The notes beneath the pieces were generated by a model. It was not told the DNA's origin and ran no database searches. It was given only the letters and a program-made list of their open reading frames with translations. From the NCBI GenBank assembly GCA_007751255.1, contig CP036296.1:1426001-1490000 (forward strand): 64,000 nucleotides of DNA, given 5' to 3'. Source of the DNA: Engelhardtia mirabilis. GTDB lineage: Bacteria; Planctomycetota; UBA1135; GCA-002686595. A program made the translations under genes and the position numbers. Below are positions 41,944 to 50,894 of the stretch, piece after piece (position 1 is the stretch's first letter; every line of letters starts with the position of its first letter).

Positions 41944-43944
41944 ATGGCCCTCGCTAACCGCCTCGCGCTGGTCTGTGCCGCGCTTCCGATTGCCTGTGCG
42001 GGCGAGGGGGGGCCTGCGCCGACGTGGACGGCCCGGGCCCTGCAGCGGGAGATCCTCCTGGGCGAGCCCCAATGGGCGATCGAGGCCAACGGCAGCGCTC
42101 CGATCGAGGTCGCCATGGCGACACCCAGCCCGGCCCTGCGGGCGGACAAGCACAGCCTTCCGGCGCTCCTGCTCGGGCCCGGTGGAGAGGTGTCCTTCGG
42201 CCTCGACGTGGAAGGTGCGAGTCGTTGGCGCCTGGTGGGCGCCCTGGGTGCCGACGGCGCGGCCTGGGACCAGCTCGACGCGGAACCCGAACTGGCCCTG
42301 GTGCTCGAGGTGCTGGTCGACGGCGAGCTGCGCGCCGCGCGCCGGCTGCGGGGCGGCGACGACCGCACCTGGCGGCCCCTCGCCGACGAGCCCGCGCCGC
42401 CCGTCGCCTTGGCGGCTTCCGGATCGAGTCGAGATCGCGGTCCGTTGGGCGGCCTGCGCGTGGATGCGGGCGCCGAGGTACGGCTGCGCTGCACCCTCGA
42501 GGGCGCAGCGGCCATCGACCAGCCGCCGCCGCGCGGGGCCTTCGCCCGCCTGGCCTGGGTCGAGGAGCGCGAGCTGCCCGAGCAGCAGGCCAGTCCCGCC
42601 CGCCCCAACGTGGTGCTGATCGTGGTCGACACACTGCGCGCGGACCACGTGGGCGCCTACGGTCACGACCGCCCCACGACGCCGCGCATCGATCGCCTCG
42701 CCGCGCGCGGCACCCTGTTCGAGCAGACCTACGCCACGTCCTCGTGGACCTGGCCTTCCACGGCCTCGATCTTCACCGGACGTACTTCCGCGGCCCACGG
42801 CGTCACCAGCTCGCTGAGCAGCTATCTACACGGCGAGCTCGAGACCCTGGCCGAAGCCCTGGCCTTCGGCGGCCTGCGCACGGCCGCCTTCGCTGGCAAC
42901 CCGCTGATCGTGCCCCAGCAGAACTTCGACCAGGGCTTCGAGACCTTCCGCCACACCACGGCGGGGGAGATGCTCGACGCCGACGTGCTGGTGCCCGAGG
43001 CCATGGAGTGGGTCGGCGCCCACGCGGGGAGCCGCTTCTTCCTCTACCTGCACCTGGTCGATCCCCACGAGCCCCACGAGTGGCTGCCGCGGGCGGAGCA
43101 GCTCTTCCCCGGGCAGAAGCCGCGCGGCTATCCGCCCGGCGGCATGGTCTCCCTGCGCGCGCGCGCCCTGCGCGGGGCCAGCACCTTCGATGCCGAGGGC
43201 AACTCGCGCCTCGCCGCGGCGATCAGTCCGGAGCAGCTCGCCTGGGCCCTGACCACCTACGACCGCGCGATCTGGACCGCGGACCGCTGGATCGGCGACC
43301 TGCTCGACCGGCTGGGCGAGCTCGGCCTGACCGACAGCACCCTGGTGGCGGTGACCTCCGACCACGGCGAGGAGTTCCTGGACCACGGCGCCCTGCTGCA
43401 CGGACACACCCTCTACGAGGAGGTCGTGCGCGTGCCCCTGGTGATCGCCGGGCCCGGCGTCGGATCGGGGCGACGGTTGCCCGAGCCCGTCAGCAACCGC
43501 GACCTGGCGGCGACCCTCTGCGACCTGGCGGGCGTGCCCTTCGGTGGCGACGGCGTGGACCTGTTCGCGCCGCGCTCCCCCTCGCCGCCCACCTTCGCCA
43601 ACAGCGCCGGCCATTGGCACGACCGACAGCAGATCCGTCAGGTGGGCGCGCGCGAGGGGCGCTGGACCCTGATCCACGCCATCAACGGTTCGGCTTGGGG
43701 AGCGCCGCCCCTGCCCCTGGACCAGGCCGACCCGGCGCGCACGGCCCTGTTCGACGTCCTGGCCGATCCGGCCCAGACCGTCGACCTGTCGGGCGAGCAG
43801 CCAGAGGTGACCGCAGCGCTCTTGGACGAGTTGTTGCGAGCTGAGACGGCGGACGCCCTGCGTGTCCTGCCGACCCTCGGCAGCGCGGGGGCCGACACCC
43901 TGGCGATGCTGCGCGAGCTGGGCTACCTGGACGCCGACGAGTAG
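41944..43944 (+). CDS. Sulfatase-fold hydrolase/transferase without formylglycine motif, A
   Basis: The product is 666 aa. The N-terminus ends in PIAC (Cys about 18), so it is probably a lipoprotein. An N-terminal beta-rich domain (about 25-215) precedes an alkaline-phosphatase/sulfatase-fold domain: NVVLIVVDTLRADHVGAYG (metal-binding Asp), RIDRLAARGTLFEQTYA and VTSDHGEEFLDHGALLHGHTLYEE. Where sulfatases have CxPSR, it has TWPST with Thr about 269, so formylglycine cannot form. Thr is the nucleophile in phosphoethanolamine transferases and other relatives, so phosphate-ester or phospho-group chemistry is more likely than sulfate hydrolysis. A paralogue is at 62447-63892. Confidence 0.87.
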   Translation: MALANRLALVCAALPIACAGEGGPAPTWTARALQREILLGEPQWAIEANGSAPIEVAMATPSPALRADKHSLPALLLGPGGEVSFGLDVEGASRWRLVGALGADGAAWDQLDAEPELALVLEVLVDGELRAARRLRGGDDRTWRPLADEPAPPVALAASGSSRDRGPLGGLRVDAGAEVRLRCTLEGAAAIDQPPPRGAFARLAWVEERELPEQQASPARPNVVLIVVDTLRADHVGAYGHDRPTTPRIDRLAARGTLFEQTYATSSWTWPSTASIFTGRTSAAHGVTSSLSSYLHGELETLAEALAFGGLRTAAFAGNPLIVPQQNFDQGFETFRHTTAGEMLDADVLVPEAMEWVGAHAGSRFFLYLHLVDPHEPHEWLPRAEQLFPGQKPRGYPPGGMVSLRARALRGASTFDAEGNSRLAAAISPEQLAWALTTYDRAIWTADRWIGDLLDRLGELGLTDSTLVAVTSDHGEEFLDHGALLHGHTLYEEVVRVPLVIAGPGVGSGRRLPEPVSNRDLAATLCDLAGVPFGGDGVDLFAPRSPSPPTFANSAGHWHDRQQIRQVGAREGRWTLIHAINGSAWGAPPLPLDQADPARTALFDVLADPAQTVDLSGEQPEVTAALLDELLRAETADALRVLPTLGSAGADTLAMLRELGYLDADE

Positions 43945-44107
43945 CGCAGCGCCGGCGCCGCTCGCGGGGAGTCGAGCTCGACTTTCGCAGAGACTGGGAG
44001 ACGTTCGCGATCACTCATGGATGGACAGGACGGGGTGGAGCCGAACTCCCCCTGCGCGGCCGAGGTCCGAGTGGGCACGGGTCGCGTCCCCGACGTCCAA
44101 GGTTCTC

Positions 44108-44115
44108 AGGGGAGA
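44108..44115 (+). promoter_or_regulatory. Shine-Dalgarno of the 746-aa secreted protein
   Basis: AGGGGAGA ends 5 nt before the ATG at 44121. It is one of the few strong ribosome-binding sites in the window and fixes the start. Confidence 0.6.
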
Positions 44116-44120
44116 ACTCC

Positions 44121-46361
44121 ATGCAACTCAAGCTCGCCGCACCGGCCCTGTTCGGCCTCTTCCTGGCCCTCTCCGCCGCAGCGCACGGCGAGGGAGTGGA
44201 CATCGCCGCGCTCGCCAACTCCGCGCTTGCGGTGCCCTCGCCCAGTGGCGCACTCGTCTCCACCGACGCCTTCGAGGCCTCCTTCGACCAGCTCGGCGTG
44301 ACCTACACGCCGATCCTGGGACCCAGCGCGCCGCGCACGGAGTCCCTGCGGATCGTCGCGCGCAGCATCGGGCGCGGCGGCCCCGCTGACCTCATCCTCG
44401 CGCCCGCCTCACCCACGGTGGAGGGCGACCAGGTGCGTTACGCGCGGGGGTCGGGCGTGACCGAGGTCTACGCCGTGGGTGCCGAGGGTATCGCCCAGAG
44501 CTTCGTACTCGCCGCGCCGCCCGCGGGCGGGGGCGAGTTGATCGTGCGCTGCGACCTCTTCGGCACCCTCGCGCCCCTCGCTGTCGCGACCGACGACGGC
44601 GGCCTCGACTTCAGCGGTCCCTCAGGTGGCGCGCGCATGGGCGGCGTGACCGGCGTCGACGCGGACGGCCGCACCTGCCCCGGCGAGCTGCGCGCCGCGG
44701 ATGGCCACCTCGACCTCGTGCTCCCCGCGGACTTCGTCGCGACCGCTACCTATCCCCTGGTGGTCGATCCACTGATCGGATCGGTGTTCGGCATCAACAA
44801 CGAGACCTGGGACGACGGTGATCCCGACCTGGCCTACGACGCCACGACCGACACCTATCTGGTTGTTTGGCGCCGCGCCTTCTCTGCCAGCGACGTGAGG
44901 ATTCGCGGCCAACGGGTGGGCTCCGCGGGGAACTTGATCGGGCCGGTGGTCTTCTTCGGCCAGGACGCCGGCGGCACGGGCTCGGCGACGGGCGCGCCGC
45001 ACGTGGCGAACGTGACCTGGTCCGATCGCTTCCTGGTGGTCTGGAGCCGTGACGGCGTGTTCGGCGAGGACCTCGTCGCGCAGGCCTGCCTGGCCGCGGA
45101 CGGGAGCCTGTCGAGCACGGTGACGCTGTTGGTCTCCTTCTCGGCAGACGGTATCGGCGAGTTCGATGTGGCCGGCGAGGCCCAGAACAAGGCGAAGTAC
45201 ACGGACGCCCTGGTCACTTGGCACCGCAAGAGCTCGAGCGCCGGCATCTACACCCGCCCGGTGAGCGTGCCTCCGACCGGCAACCCCGTCGGCGGCGCCA
45301 CGGTGCAGATCACCGACAACGACGTGTTCTTCACCAACATGGACTCTCCGTCGATCGCCGCCACGGGGGGCGCGATCGGCGTGGTGCTCTTGGCCTACCG
45401 CAGCTTCAGCTTCATCGATGGCGACTGGGAGGTCCGCGCCGTGGCCTTGGACCGCGCGGGTCAGCCGACCACGAGCTCCGTAGGACTGACCTTCAACAGC
45501 GTCGACGAGCTCGCGCCGCGCGCGGACGGCGGCGCCACCCTGGGACCACAGTTCGTGGTGGCCTACGAGCGCGAAGCCAACCCGACCCTGCGCGAACTCG
45601 AGATCAGCTCTCTCGCGATTCAAGGCGGCCAACTGGTCGTCACGGGCTCGAGCGTGGTGACCCAGTCCTTGACCGCCCTGTCGGACTACGAGCTGGCCTG
45701 GACCCCCGGTCGCGCCACCCTGGTCTGGTCGGTCAAGTCGTTGTTCCAGAACACCTGGACGGTCCTGACCCAGGACTTCAGCGCCACCGATGCGAAGCCC
45801 TGCGGAGCATCGGCGACGGTGACCGCCTACACGCCGCCCAGCGGCGGCGTCGAGCTGGGCATCGCGTCGGTGGCCTCGGGCGGTGTGCCCGGCCAGGGCG
45901 AGGGGCTGATCGTCTTCAGCTACGACACCGTCACAGCGGGCGGCAACGTCGGCGGTCGACGCTTCGACTCGCTCTCCGGCGGCAGCCTGACGGACCTGGG
46001 CGGCGCCTGCGGGGCCGGCGGCACGATCGTGCCGTCCGGCAACCCGACGATCGGCAACGGCTACTTCCAGCTGACCCTGGTGGGGGCGGAGCCGACCTCG
46101 CCGGCCACGGTCCTGAACCTGACCGCGCCCGCGACGCCATTCTTCTGCGACGCCTGCGCCTGGCTGCCTTTCCAGGCCACGACGGTCTACCCGACCTTGA
46201 ACGGGGCGAGTCAGGTCGTATTGCAGGTGCCCTGTGAGGCGTCGCTGGTCGGTCAGCCCTTCGAGGCGCAGTTCACGACACCGACGCCGGGCTCGACCCC
46301 CTGCGCCCTCGCGCCGCAGTTCTCGGTCTCGAACCGGCTCCAGATCGTGCTGGGGTCGTGA
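44121..46361 (+). CDS. Large secreted protein of unknown function
   Basis: The product is 746 aa with a clear signal peptide (KLAAPALFGLFLALSAAAHGEG). I recognise no enzyme domain. The middle part (about 225-600) contains repeated strands such as DPDLAYDATTDTYLVVWRR, VTWSDRFLVVWSRDG, ALVTWHRKSS and LAWTPGRATLVWSV, which suggest a beta-propeller. The C-terminal about 110 residues (PSGNPTIGNGYFQL, QVVLQVPCEASLVGQPFEAQ) resemble the terminal module of the endonuclease I fusion at 47154. It is followed directly by a methyltransferase gene. It may be a surface or extracellular binding protein. Confidence 0.75.
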   Translation: MQLKLAAPALFGLFLALSAAAHGEGVDIAALANSALAVPSPSGALVSTDAFEASFDQLGVTYTPILGPSAPRTESLRIVARSIGRGGPADLILAPASPTVEGDQVRYARGSGVTEVYAVGAEGIAQSFVLAAPPAGGGELIVRCDLFGTLAPLAVATDDGGLDFSGPSGGARMGGVTGVDADGRTCPGELRAADGHLDLVLPADFVATATYPLVVDPLIGSVFGINNETWDDGDPDLAYDATTDTYLVVWRRAFSASDVRIRGQRVGSAGNLIGPVVFFGQDAGGTGSATGAPHVANVTWSDRFLVVWSRDGVFGEDLVAQACLAADGSLSSTVTLLVSFSADGIGEFDVAGEAQNKAKYTDALVTWHRKSSSAGIYTRPVSVPPTGNPVGGATVQITDNDVFFTNMDSPSIAATGGAIGVVLLAYRSFSFIDGDWEVRAVALDRAGQPTTSSVGLTFNSVDELAPRADGGATLGPQFVVAYEREANPTLRELEISSLAIQGGQLVVTGSSVVTQSLTALSDYELAWTPGRATLVWSVKSLFQNTWTVLTQDFSATDAKPCGASATVTAYTPPSGGVELGIASVASGGVPGQGEGLIVFSYDTVTAGGNVGGRRFDSLSGGSLTDLGGACGAGGTIVPSGNPTIGNGYFQLTLVGAEPTSPATVLNLTAPATPFFCDACAWLPFQATTVYPTLNGASQVVLQVPCEASLVGQPFEAQFTTPTPGSTPCALAPQFSVSNRLQIVLGS

Positions 46362-46398
46362 GTTCCCTGCGGGCGTCGGCCAAGCGGTCGGCGCCCGC

Positions 46399-46404
46399 TA
46401 ACCT
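46399..46404 (+). promoter_or_regulatory. TAACCT -10-like box upstream of the methyltransferase
   Basis: TAACCT lies 43 nt before the ATG at 46448, in the same context (GCTAACCT) as the box before the sulfatase-fold gene at 63892. Confidence 0.3.
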
Positions 46405-46447
46405 GGGGCGCAGACCTTCATCTTCCCGCTCCGGCCCGAGTCCGCCC

Positions 46448-47170
46448 ATGCCCGACCTGCCCCTGGTCACTCGCGAAGACAACCGCGCCTACCTGTTCGA
46501 TCGCTTCGCCCAGCGCCTGTTGGAGCAGGCGCCCGGCTCGGTGCTCGACGTCGGATGTGGGCGCGGAGGTCTGCTGCGGCGCTGCGAAGCGGCGGGCGTC
46601 GCCGCGGTCGGGTTGGAGGAGGACGCCGAGCGCGCCGAGGAGTTGGTGCGAGCGGGCCTCGACGTACGCAGGGGCCGCGCCGAGCAACTGCCCTTCGAGG
46701 ACGGCGCCTTCGAGTGGGTCACCATGCGCCACGTGCCGCACCACCTGGTCGACCCCCCGCGCGCGGTGGCCGAGGCCCTGCGCGTGGCGAGCGTCGGCGT
46801 GCTCCTGGCCGAGCCCTGGTACGACCGCTTCCAGCCCTCGCAGGACGTGGGCTGGCGCATCGACCAGTGGCTGCGCGCCGACGACCGCCGCGCCGGCATG
46901 GTCCACGGCGAGGGCTTCGCCCCGCTGGAGTTGGCCGCGCTGATACTGGCCGCGGCCCCGGACGCGACGGTCGAACTCGAGACGCACTTGAAGCCCGCGG
47001 TCGAGGATCTCGCGGCCCTGTCCGCGTCGATCGGCGCGCGCCTCGCGTCGGTGGGCAGCGACCACCCCGAGGCCGCCGTGATCGCGGCGCTCTTGGCGCG
47101 GGCCGCCGAGACCGGTGCGGGTCTCGGCGGCTCGGCCTTCGCCTGGGGCCGGCTCAGTTCGCCAGGGTGA
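46448..47170 (+). CDS. Class I SAM-dependent methyltransferase
   Basis: From ATG 46448 the product is 240 aa; a GTG at 46358 overlapping the previous stop would add 30 residues of poor quality. The SAM-binding motif is SVLDVGCGRGGLLRR (about 31-45), followed by the acidic strand end AVGLEED and motif PFEDGAFEWVTMRHVPHHL, typical of Methyltransf_11. The substrate is unknown. The 3' end overlaps the convergent endonuclease gene by 17 bp. Confidence 0.85.
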   Translation: MPDLPLVTREDNRAYLFDRFAQRLLEQAPGSVLDVGCGRGGLLRRCEAAGVAAVGLEEDAERAEELVRAGLDVRRGRAEQLPFEDGAFEWVTMRHVPHHLVDPPRAVAEALRVASVGVLLAEPWYDRFQPSQDVGWRIDQWLRADDRRAGMVHGEGFAPLELAALILAAAPDATVELETHLKPAVEDLAALSASIGARLASVGSDHPEAAVIAALLARAAETGAGLGGSAFAWGRLSSPG

Positions 47171-49790
47171 CCCGGGCGCCTTCGGTCAGGCCGATGCCGG
47201 TCGGCCCGAAGGGATCGATCAGCGCGCCCTGCACGTAGAAGACCAGGCCCGCGAGGACGCAGTCGAAGGGCACGGCGATGGCGATCGGCGCAGGGCTGCC
47301 GGCGCCGGCCCAGGCCGGACCCACGAGGGTCGGCTGGATCAGTTGACCGGGCAGGGTCGAGATCAGCAGTTCGCCGGGGAGTCCCGGGCCGCCCATGCCG
47401 AAGCCGGGGATCGGCGTCCCGCAGGGGAAGCCGGGATCGGGCGAGAGCGAGATCAACAGCAGCGAGATCGAGCCCACGGTCTGGTTGCCGGTCGGGTTGT
47501 CGACGCCGAAGACCAGCGTCGCGCCGACCGTCGGGTTGCCCGACAGCAGTTGCAGGCTGCCCGCCGGGTTCAGGCCACAGCCGTAGGCCTGGACCAGTGT
47601 CGCGCAGCCGCCCACGAAGCTCTGGCCGGCGTTGACCGCGCCGGGCGTCTGCGCCGTGGGGCCGGCCCAACCGCCGAAGTCCCCCGCGCTGAAGCCGCTG
47701 CCCGTGCGCTGCAGAGACAGGCCGGCCGGCGTCGAGTTGGTCTCGGACACGCCGATGTCGGTCGAGAGCATGCCGTCCGCCGCTCCGCCGGACGCGGTGA
47801 AGCTGCCCTCGTAGGAGATGAACTCGACCGCGTTGCCCTGGGGATCCACCAGCGCGATCCCGTCGGGCGCGCCGTTCTGCAGACCGGCGAAGGGGAAGGC
47901 CAGGGCGCCGACGCAACCGGCTTCATCCGCGATCGTCCCCGACAGGTTCACCGACGAGTAGCTGACCTGGGTCGAGCCGTTGTAGCCCACCAGGATCCAG
48001 CCATTCAGGTCGAGACCGGCCGGACCGGCGACCTCCACGAACTCGCCGTCGTCGGTGCTCTCGTCGTCGTAGTGCAGCTCGTTGATCCAGGGCGTGCCGG
48101 CCGCCCCGCCGCCCTGCACGCCGATGGCGAGCTCGGTCGAGAAGTCCGACTCACCGCTACCGTCGATGGCCGTCACGACGTAGTAGGCGGTCGTGCCCGA
48201 GCTGGCGCCGGTGTCCAGGTAGGTCGGCGAAGTCACGGGGCTCCCGGGCAGGGGCACGTAGCCGAAGCCCGAGAAGCTCGAGCGGTAGACGCCGTAGCCG
48301 GTGACGCCCGGATCGAGGCTCCCGGTCCAAGTCAGCTTGACCGCGCCGGCGCAGGACACGCCCGCGAGCCCGGTGGGGGCCGGGGGGCCCGTGGGAGCCG
48401 TGCATGCGTCGCCGAAGACCTGGCCAGCGTTGAGTGCGCCGGGGGATTCGGCCTGCGGCCCGCCCCAGGCGAAGTCGGCACCGGTGGTGCCCGTGCCGAT
48501 GCGCGCGAGCGCGAGACCGAGCGGCGCAGCGGCGGACTCCTCGACGCCCACGTCAGTGGAGGTCAGACCGAAGGCCGGACCGTCGGTGGCCGTGAAGGCG
48601 CCCTCGTAGCTCCAGAACTCGAGCACGTTGTCGAGCGGATCGACCAGCGCGAGCCCATCGGGCGAGCCGTTCTGCAGGTCGGGGAAGGCGAAGGAGACGG
48701 TCCCGAGGCAACCGCCGGCGTCGGGCACCAGGCCCACCAGGTCGACCGAGCCGTAGGGCGCCCCGTCGCCGCCGTTGTAGGCCAGGATGCGATAGCCGGC
48801 GAGGTTGAGGCCGGCCGTGCCGGCCACCTCGACGAACTCACCGACGTCGGCGCCGCCGTTGTCGTAGTGGAACTCGTTGATCCACAGCTCGCCCGTGGCC
48901 GTGCCGGTGCCCCACAGGATGTCGATCCACTCGGGGTGGTCGATGAAGGGGTTGCGGTTGCCCTGGAAGGCGAAGACCGCGTCGTTGCGCGCCAGTTCCT
49001 TGGCGTCGACCGGATCCTCCGCGGCCCATTGCAAGAGCACGTCGCGGATGCCCATGTAGGCCACGCTCTCGTTGTTCCCGGTGGCGCTGGCGATGATCAA
49101 CGCTTCGTCATTGGTCACGATCAGGTCGGGCTCCGACGCGCCGGTGCCGCCGTGGGTGCCGCCCTCGTAGCGCACGTCGAGGTACAGGATCGCCCGCGCC
49201 ACGTCGCCGCGGCGGCCGTTCCACGTCTCCCAGGTCCCCGCGGTTTGAAAGCCCGTGGTCCAGTTCGAGTTGCCCGGGTAGCTGCCCGAGCCGCCGCCGG
49301 CGCCGGCATTGGGGTCGGTGGGCCACTCGGCGCAGGTCGGGTCGCAGTTGCGGTAGGGCTTGTTGCTGCGCGCGCCGTTGTAGGCGTCGTCACTCAGGAA
49401 CAGCCCGTGGCAGTCGCTGTAGGGGTAGTTGGAGCCGGAGTCGTTGGGGAAGCCCAGCGAACTCGGCCAGGAGTGCTCGCGCGAGTAGAAGGAGTTCCCA
49501 CCGCCCTGCTTGGGGTAGCTCGCGTTGCGGTAGACGTCGAGAATCCTGCCCGCGTTGCCGGGGTCCTCGTCGGCCAGCTCGAGGATGTCCCAGGTGTCGG
49601 TGCCGCCCGAGGTGAAGGGGAAGCGCTGGTGGTCGTCGATCACCGCGTGCAGGGAGGACCGCAGGGTCGCGGCGGAGGAGGCGTCGACCGTGTCGTAGTA
49701 GCCGGCGGGGGCCTGGGCTGCGGCGAGGGGGGCGACGAGGCACGCCACCAGGGCGAGCAGGGCGGGGCGCAGGGAGCGGGGGCAGGTCAC
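47154..49790 (-). CDS. Secreted endonuclease I fused to two lamin-tail-like domains
   Basis: The product is 878 aa from GTG 49790, with a signal peptide ending in APLAAAQ. Residues about 30-290 are endonuclease I (NucM-type) with REHSWPSSLGF (about 104-114) and DCHGLFLSDDAYNGARSNKPY-like metal/His segments, so non-specific DNA/RNA cleavage is likely. Two related lamin-tail-like domains (about 300-470 and 565-720) begin INEFHYDNGGADVGEFVEVAG and INELHYDDESTDDGEFVEVAG. A fibronectin-III-like domain lies between them. The C-terminal about 140 residues (AYGCGLNPAGSLQLLSGNP) form a module shared with other secreted planctomycetal proteins. It could give phosphate and nucleotides from environmental DNA. 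Confidence 0.88.
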   Translation of the reverse strand: MTCPRSLRPALLALVACLVAPLAAAQAPAGYYDTVDASSAATLRSSLHAVIDDHQRFPFTSGGTDTWDILELADEDPGNAGRILDVYRNASYPKQGGGNSFYSREHSWPSSLGFPNDSGSNYPYSDCHGLFLSDDAYNGARSNKPYRNCDPTCAEWPTDPNAGAGGGSGSYPGNSNWTTGFQTAGTWETWNGRRGDVARAILYLDVRYEGGTHGGTGASEPDLIVTNDEALIIASATGNNESVAYMGIRDVLLQWAAEDPVDAKELARNDAVFAFQGNRNPFIDHPEWIDILWGTGTATGELWINEFHYDNGGADVGEFVEVAGTAGLNLAGYRILAYNGGDGAPYGSVDLVGLVPDAGGCLGTVSFAFPDLQNGSPDGLALVDPLDNVLEFWSYEGAFTATDGPAFGLTSTDVGVEESAAAPLGLALARIGTGTTGADFAWGGPQAESPGALNAGQVFGDACTAPTGPPAPTGLAGVSCAGAVKLTWTGSLDPGVTGYGVYRSSFSGFGYVPLPGSPVTSPTYLDTGASSGTTAYYVVTAIDGSGESDFSTELAIGVQGGGAAGTPWINELHYDDESTDDGEFVEVAGPAGLDLNGWILVGYNGSTQVSYSSVNLSGTIADEAGCVGALAFPFAGLQNGAPDGIALVDPQGNAVEFISYEGSFTASGGAADGMLSTDIGVSETNSTPAGLSLQRTGSGFSAGDFGGWAGPTAQTPGAVNAGQSFVGGCATLVQAYGCGLNPAGSLQLLSGNPTVGATLVFGVDNPTGNQTVGSISLLLISLSPDPGFPCGTPIPGFGMGGPGLPGELLISTLPGQLIQPTLVGPAWAGAGSPAPIAIAVPFDCVLAGLVFYVQGALIDPFGPTGIGLTEGARVTLAN

Positions 49791-49949
49791 GATGGGAGAG
49801 TCCTCGGAGGGCTTGGGGGAGCCCGCAAGTCTGTCACAGCTCCGCGGACGGGTGTCCGGCCAGGGCCCTGAACGCTAAAGTGGACTCGCGGCTCCGAAAT
49901 GCGCCGCCACCGGCCCAGAGGCCCCTCCGAACCCACACCAGGTCCCTCC

Positions 49950-50858
49950 ATGAACCGCCCCGACTCCATCCGTCGCATCCTCGTCGGCGCCGACACCCGC
50001 GGACTCTCCCAGGACGCCCTGGTCCGGGCCTTCGACCTGGCCGGACGCTTCGAGGCCGAGCTGGACGTCTTGCACGTGGTCGAAGCGCCGCTCCCGCGTG
50101 GGCCGGTGGTGCGCAAGGAGGAGCTGGCCAAGCTGAACGGCGAGGCCTTCGCGAAGGCGCGGGCCGAGGTCGAAGAGCGGGTGGCGAAGGCCCGTGCAGC
50201 CAACAGCGACGTCAAGCTGACCACCTGCGAGGTGGAGACGGTCCCCGGCCACGTGGCCGAGGCCCTCCTGAAGCGCGCCGAGGCCACGGGCGCCGACCTG
50301 CTCGTGATCGGCCCCCACGCCGAGCGCAAGCTGTTCGAGTTCGGCTCGACCACCCGCGCCGTGCTCGGCCACTCGCCGATCCCCGTCTGGAACCAGACCG
50401 CCCCCGTCGAGCCGATCGAGCGCGTACTGGTGCCGATCGACTTCTCCGACCACAGCCGCGCGGCGGTGCACCACGCCATCGGCTACTCGGTGGCCTTCGG
50501 CGCGCCCTTGACCCTGTTGCACTGCTACGTGCCCCCGAGCTTCGCCTACGACCCCGACGGCTCGGGATTGGCCGGCGCGAATTACGTGGTCGAGGCCGAT
50601 CGCGACCAGGAGCGGGGCGAGCTGGAACGCTGGATCGCCGAGCTCGAGGAAACCCCGGCCGTGTCGCTGCAGTCGATCTTCGCCGAGGGCGATCCGCGCA
50701 TCGCGGTCTCCGAGGAGCGGCGCGCCGGAGACCTGGTCGTGATGGGCACCCAGGGTCGCAGCGGCTTCTCGCGCTTCCTGCTGGGCAGCGTCGCCCACGC
50801 GACCGTGCGCGACACCGAGGGCGCCGTGGTGGTCGTGCCCGGCCCCGAAGCGGACTGA
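49950..50858 (+). CDS. Tandem universal stress protein
   Basis: From ATG 49950 (MNRPDSIRRILVGADTRG) the product is 302 aa; ATG 49899 is possible but adds a disordered leader. Two Usp domains are present. The second has an intact nucleotide-binding motif G-x2-G-x9-GS in GTQGRSGFSRFLLGS, so it probably binds ATP. The first domain has GPHAERKLFEFGS at the equivalent place, where the motif is degenerate. Such proteins act in stress survival, but the partner is unknown. A TAAAGT box at 49876-49881 may be the -10 element. Confidence 0.93.
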   Translation: MNRPDSIRRILVGADTRGLSQDALVRAFDLAGRFEAELDVLHVVEAPLPRGPVVRKEELAKLNGEAFAKARAEVEERVAKARAANSDVKLTTCEVETVPGHVAEALLKRAEATGADLLVIGPHAERKLFEFGSTTRAVLGHSPIPVWNQTAPVEPIERVLVPIDFSDHSRAAVHHAIGYSVAFGAPLTLLHCYVPPSFAYDPDGSGLAGANYVVEADRDQERGELERWIAELEETPAVSLQSIFAEGDPRIAVSEERRAGDLVVMGTQGRSGFSRFLLGSVAHATVRDTEGAVVVVPGPEAD

Positions 50859-50894
50859 ACGAGTCCGCTCCGGGGGAGGTCGCCGCGCCGGCGA

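Noticed and set aside
41944-43944. Annotation as a true sulfatase
   Set aside because: The formylglycine motif is absent, so only sulfatase fold is claimed.
47115-49871. Long plus-strand open frame across endonuclease I
   Set aside because: Val/Asp/Arg/Gly-rich mirror frame without motifs; the minus strand has full domain support.
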